8,536 bases of DNA from Phycisphaerae bacterium (GTDB taxonomy: Bacteria; Planctomycetota; Phycisphaerae; JAAYCJ01): positions 1 to 8,536 of the forward strand of contig JAAZAW010000225.1 of the NCBI GenBank assembly GCA_012514125.1, read 5' to 3'. The notes beneath the pieces were generated by a model. The model saw only the letters and a program-made list of their open reading frames with translations, was not told the DNA's origin and searched no databases. The stretch's first letter is position 1. Every line of letters starts with the position of its first letter. Both the position numbers and the translations under genes were made by a program. Of this stretch, positions 6,370 to 8,536 are shown in pieces.

Positions 6370-7656
6370 TTACTCCAATCGAACTTTAGCGGACAATTTG
6401 TGGCCAGGGAGCATTTCGGTGTCGGTCAATGCTTCGATGGCGGGATAGATTTTTTTCAGTGCGTTTTTGTTGTATTTGATGACGCTGGTGTGCCGCATGA
6501 AATCCATGACGTTCAGGGGGCTGAAAAAGCGTGCGGTGCCGCTGGTGGGCAGGACATGGGAGGGTCCTGCGACATAATCGCCGAGGGCTTCGCTGGTGTA
6601 GGGACCGACGAAGATGGCGCCGGCGGTGATGCAGCGTTCGGCGTCGGTGTCGTAATTTTTGGTCTGGACGGACAAGTGCTCCGGGGCGAGGTCGTTGACC
6701 GCATTGATCGCGTCGTCGAGGTTATCGGCGATAATGATGGCGCCGTATTGATCGAGACATCGCCGGGTTTGTTCCTTTCGGCTTAAGGATTCGAGGAGGT
6801 TGTCGAGTTCTTTTTCGACGGCGGCGGCGAGGGTTCGACTTGTGGTGACGAGGATGCCGCTTCCGGGGTCGTGCTCGGCTTGTCCGATAAGATCGGAGGC
6901 GACGAATCGCGGATCGGCGGAATCATCGGCGAGGACGACGATTTCACTGGCGCCGGCGAAGCTGTCGATTCCGACGACGCAATAGAGCATTTTTTTTGCC
7001 ATCTGGACGACGGGGTGGCCTGGGCCTACGATTTTATCGACTTGACGGATGGTTTGAGTTCCCAGGGCCAAGGCGGCGACGGCTTGCATGCCGCCGACGC
7101 GGTAGGCTTCGGTGATGCCTAGCATTTTACAGCAGGCGAGAACGGTCGGGTGGATGGAGTTTTGATATTTCGGCGGAGAGACGAGGACGATTTCCTTGAC
7201 GCCTGCGACCTGGGCGGGAACGGCGGTCATAATGACGGTGGAGGCTAAGGGTGCAGAGCCGCCGGGGACGCAGATGCCGACGCGTGCGATGGGAGCGTAT
7301 CGTGTACGAAGTTCGGATCCGTCGGATTTTAAGGGATTTTGCTGGTAGACTTTGATGTGGTCTTGATATCGTCGGACGTTGTCGATGGATAATTGGATGG
7401 CTTGGCGGGTTTTCGGGTCGGTTTGGTTGTAGGCCCGGTCGATTTCGTCTTCGGGGACACGAAGTTGATCCGGTGAGAGGGCAACGTGGTCGAATTTTTG
7501 GGTAAGTTCGCAGACGGCGAGGTCGCCGTTTTGTGCGACGTCTTCGATGACGGCCTGGACGACTTTCATGAGTTCGAAGTCCAGGGGTTTGAACGGGCTT
7601 CGGATTTTGGCCAATTCCTGTTGGTAATTTTTATCGGACGTTGTCAGTATTTTCAT
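6370..7656 (-). CDS. hisD: histidinol dehydrogenase
   Basis: HisD carries out the last two steps of histidine synthesis, oxidising L-histidinol to L-histidine with two NAD+ and a bound zinc. Counted from the ATG at 7656, the 428-residue product places every key residue at its E. coli number: Gln259 and His262 in GQAEHDPGS, Glu326 and His327 in APEHL, Asp360 in GDYVAGPSH and His419 in PGHK. Gln259, His262, Asp360 and His419 are zinc ligands, and Glu326/His327 are the catalytic pair. This match supports the 7656 start over the longer TTG start at 7680, which would read through a tandem repeat. Small departures from consensus are GPGH (211-214) where GPGN is usual and AGASE (234-238) for AGPSE. 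No strong ribosome binding site is seen; GGA lies 9 nt before the ATG. It is the first gene of the hisD-hisC-hisB-TIGR03790 operon. Confidence 0.97.
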   Translation of the reverse strand: MKILTTSDKNYQQELAKIRSPFKPLDFELMKVVQAVIEDVAQNGDLAVCELTQKFDHVALSPDQLRVPEDEIDRAYNQTDPKTRQAIQLSIDNVRRYQDHIKVYQQNPLKSDGSELRTRYAPIARVGICVPGGSAPLASTVIMTAVPAQVAGVKEIVLVSPPKYQNSIHPTVLACCKMLGITEAYRVGGMQAVAALALGTQTIRQVDKIVGPGHPVVQMAKKMLYCVVGIDSFAGASEIVVLADDSADPRFVASDLIGQAEHDPGSGILVTTSRTLAAAVEKELDNLLESLSRKEQTRRCLDQYGAIIIADNLDDAINAVNDLAPEHLSVQTKNYDTDAERCITAGAIFVGPYTSEALGDYVAGPSHVLPTSGTARFFSPLNVMDFMRHTSVIKYNKNALKKIYPAIEALTDTEMLPGHKLSAKVRLE

Positions 7657-7659
7657 GTT

Positions 7660-7681
7660 TTTGATCCAAATTTGATCCAAA
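7660..7681. repeat. tandem 11-bp repeat at the hisD start
   Basis: Two exact, adjacent copies of TTTGATCCAAA occupy 7660-7670 and 7671-7681. Each is itself partly symmetric (TTTG and CAAA arms around 3 nt). They end 3 nt before the hisD ATG, exactly where its ribosome binding site should be, and could be an operator or a translation-control element. Confidence 0.75.
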
Positions 7682-7701
7682 TAACCATTTGATGATGTTA
7701 T

Positions 7702-7719
7702 TGTTCGACGAACATGATA
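7702..7719 (-). promoter_or_regulatory. candidate his operon promoter with overlapping 13-bp palindrome
   Basis: On the minus strand TATCAT (7719-7714, five of six matches to TATAAT) is a candidate -10 element for hisD. Transcription would start near 7707. The perfect palindrome TGTTCGACGAACA (7702-7714, 6-bp arms around one base) covers that start point and touches the -10 element, the classic place for a repressor operator. No good -35 element is seen 16-18 nt upstream, so the promoter is weak or recognised by another route. The regulator cannot be named. Confidence 0.35.
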
Positions 7720-7763
7720 GTTTAATTGATTTTTGGGAGAATTTCACGGAATAAAGGAAGAAA

Positions 7764-7803
7764 GTCGACGAAGTCGTGAAGTCTGGACGAGTCGGGGAAG
7801 TTG
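7764..7803. repeat. degenerate ~9-nt periodic purine-rich repeat
   Basis: GTC or GTT recurs at 7764, 7773, 7781, 7791 and 7800, with spacings of 9, 8, 10 and 9 nt. Each is surrounded by GA-rich sequence (GTCGACGAA, GTCGTGAA, GTCTGGACGA, GTCGGGGAA). It looks like a decayed tandem array within a longer purine-biased stretch. Confidence 0.4.
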
Positions 7804-7887
7804 GGAGAAGAGAAATGTCGATGGAAGGATCGATGCTTTGGGCGAGAAGACGATTTTATGAAGAAGAAAGACGAAAGGAAGTTGAAT

Positions 7888-7902
7888 CGCCAAGACGCCA
7901 AG
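7888..7902. repeat. CGCCAAG direct repeat
   Basis: CGCCAAG occurs at 7888-7894 and 7896-7902, separated by one A. Sequence of the kind CGCCAAGACGCCAAG is, in my recollection, a frequent intergenic motif in diverse environmental bacteria. Its function is unknown. Confidence 0.5.
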
Positions 7903-8065
7903 GGAGAGGGATGGAAGGTGAATAAGGTATAAAGGCGGCAGGAAGAAGATTTTTACAAGGTCCTATAATATATATTATGTTGCGCAGGATGTTATGTGCT
8001 TTTGAACTTGTTGCTTCGGAGCTTGGCGAAGAGACTTTTACTTGCTTCAGTGATGTCACTTCGAC

Positions 8066-8077
8066 CCATTCGAATGG
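8066..8077. repeat. 12-bp perfect palindrome
   Basis: CCATTCGAATGG is fully self-complementary. It lies 149 nt (8066) to 138 nt (8077) before the dehydrogenase start and could be a dimeric regulator's binding site, but may be chance. Confidence 0.4.
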
Positions 8078-8161
8078 AAATTTTTATTGTCAACTCTGTT
8101 TGCACCGGATATTGTGGAAATATCGGGAGGATTTCGTTCGCCGCTTTTCGCCTTGGTAAAA

Positions 8162-8190
8162 TTGCTTCTGCGATTTATCCTTCAAATAAT
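8162..8190 (+). promoter_or_regulatory. candidate promoter for the ugd-like gene
   Basis: TTGCTT (8162-8167) and AATAAT (8185-8190) are separated by 17 nt, which predicts a start of transcription near 8197 and an 18-nt leader before ATG 8215. The -10 element matches five of six consensus bases and the -35 only three. Confidence 0.35.
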
Positions 8191-8201
8191 TACTTGCTCT
8201 T

Positions 8202-8207
8202 GGGGGG
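8202..8207 (+). promoter_or_regulatory. G-run ribosome binding site before the ugd-like gene
   Basis: Six G at 8202-8207 stand 7 nt before ATG 8215. The run can pair with the pyrimidine-rich end of 16S rRNA in place of a standard GGAGG, and supports this start. Confidence 0.45.
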
Positions 8208-8214
8208 CAAAGCT

Positions 8215-8536
8215 ATGAAGTTAACCGTTATTGGATCAGGTTACGTAGGCCTGACCGCCGGAATCTGCTTTGCCGAATCCGGCAATAACGTGATTTGCGT
8301 CGATGTGGACGAAGAAAAAATAAATTCCCTGAACCGTGGAATCCTGCCCATCTATGAACTGGGTTTGCAGGAACTTCTTGTTAAAAATCTCGATAATTCC
8401 AATCTCTTTTTCACCATCGACCTCGCCGATGCGGTCCAAAACTCTCAAATCATCTTTATCGCCGTCGGAACCCCACCAGGCCCTGACGGATATCCCGATT
8501 TAACCCAGGTCGATACCGCGGCATACGATATCATCC
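8215..8536 (+). CDS. UDP-glucose/GDP-mannose dehydrogenase family protein (5' part), probably UDP-glucose 6-dehydrogenase
   Basis: The right edge of the window cuts this gene after 107 codons. The N-terminus is a Rossmann NAD-binding domain with the fingerprint GSGYVG (residues 7-12). Acidic Asp30/Asp32 end the second strand (VICVDVD). The family segments PIYELGLQELL (45-55) and AVGTPPGPDG (83-92) follow. Enzymes of this family oxidise the sugar C6 of UDP-glucose or related nucleotide sugars in two NAD+-dependent steps, feeding polysaccharide synthesis. The usual IYEPGL appears as IYELGL. The catalytic cysteine and the sugar-specificity region lie beyond the window, so UDP-glucose, GDP-mannose and UDP-N-acetylhexosamine dehydrogenases cannot be told apart with certainty; UDP-glucose 6-dehydrogenase (ugd) is the likeliest. 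The gene is divergent from hisD, with a G-rich ribosome binding site. Confidence 0.88.
   Translation, partial: MKLTVIGSGYVGLTAGICFAESGNNVICVDVDEEKINSLNRGILPIYELGLQELLVKNLDNSNLFFTIDLADAVQNSQIIFIAVGTPPGPDGYPDLTQVDTAAYDII

Larger units (their letters stand above)
7657..8214. other. 558-nt non-coding region between divergent hisD and ugd-like gene
   Basis: No convincing gene is found. Reading from left to right: the hisD leader with an 11-bp tandem repeat; a 13-bp palindrome over the likely his promoter; about 200 nt (7751-7950) that are roughly 75% purine on the plus strand by my hand count; a CGCCAAG direct repeat; a 14-bp A/T palindrome (7965-7978); a 12-bp palindrome CCATTCGAATGG (8066-8077); a small hairpin (8108-8124); and the probable promoter and ribosome binding site of the dehydrogenase gene. 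Two short open frames here have no ribosome binding site and no family features. The regulatory roles are inferred from symmetry and position. Confidence 0.6.

Noticed and set aside
6334..6786. 150-codon plus-strand frame across hisC start and hisD
   Set aside because: Antisense of hisD with low-complexity Gly/Asp/Val composition and no recognisable motif.
7657..7680. TTG start of hisD at 7680
   Set aside because: The extra eight residues are encoded by the tandem repeat; numbering from ATG 7656 puts all active-site residues exactly at the E. coli positions.
7702..7714. LexA/SOS box interpretation of the TGTTCGACGAACA palindrome
   Set aside because: The Gram-positive type SOS box is GAAC-N4-GTTC; here the half-sites are in the opposite order (GTTC then GAAC, 3 nt apart), and hisD is not an SOS gene.
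7856..8059. Minus-strand 67-codon frame in the his/ugd gap
   Set aside because: It reads through the CGCCAAG repeat and purine tract, giving Ser/Pro-rich low-complexity sequence; no ribosome binding site.
7977..8159. Plus-strand 60-codon frame in the his/ugd gap
   Set aside because: No ribosome binding site, composition without domain features, and it spans palindromes; it may be chance in non-coding DNA.

Overview
This window reads as ordinary bacterial chromosome. It has five complete housekeeping or biosynthetic genes, one complete uncharacterised exported-protein gene, one short lipoprotein gene and one gene cut off by the right edge. A planctomycete, perhaps of the Phycisphaerae, is my best guess. 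The grounds are a TIGR03790-family exported protein, an RsmB motif IV of the form DVPCTNTG, and weak or absent Shine-Dalgarno signals before fmt, rsmB and hisD. This is inference from remembered family patterns, and no phylogenetic marker gene is present.

Left block, plus strand (about 200-2900): fmt (methionyl-tRNA formyltransferase) overlaps rsmB (16S rRNA m5C967 methyltransferase) by 23 nt. They form the common translation/ribosome-maturation pair. A 51-residue lipoprotein gene follows 39 nt after rsmB, with a strong ribosome binding site. A perfect 16-bp hairpin with T-rich flanks ends the block and probably serves transcription from both sides.

Middle block, minus strand (7656 down to 2933): the order of transcription is hisD, hisC, hisB, then a secreted TIGR03790-family protein. 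hisD and hisC are 4 nt apart. hisC and hisB are separated by 134 nt containing two inverted repeats. The hisB stop and the TIGR03790 start share an ATGA, so this uncharacterised exported protein is wired into a histidine operon. The three His enzymes cover imidazoleglycerol-phosphate dehydration, histidinol-phosphate transamination and histidinol oxidation. All key residues I could check are intact.

Right block (7657-8536): a 558-nt non-coding stretch separates hisD from a divergent plus-strand UDP-glucose/GDP-mannose dehydrogenase family gene, truncated after 107 codons. The stretch holds a 13-bp palindrome over the likely his transcription start, a tandem 11-bp repeat at the hisD start, about 200 nt of strongly purine-biased sequence with a degenerate ~9-nt periodicity, a CGCCAAG direct repeat, and several palindromes.

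I see no mobile element, CRISPR array, tRNA, rRNA or defence system. The most notable points are the his-TIGR03790 coupling, the small lipoprotein, and the structured his/ugd intergenic region.
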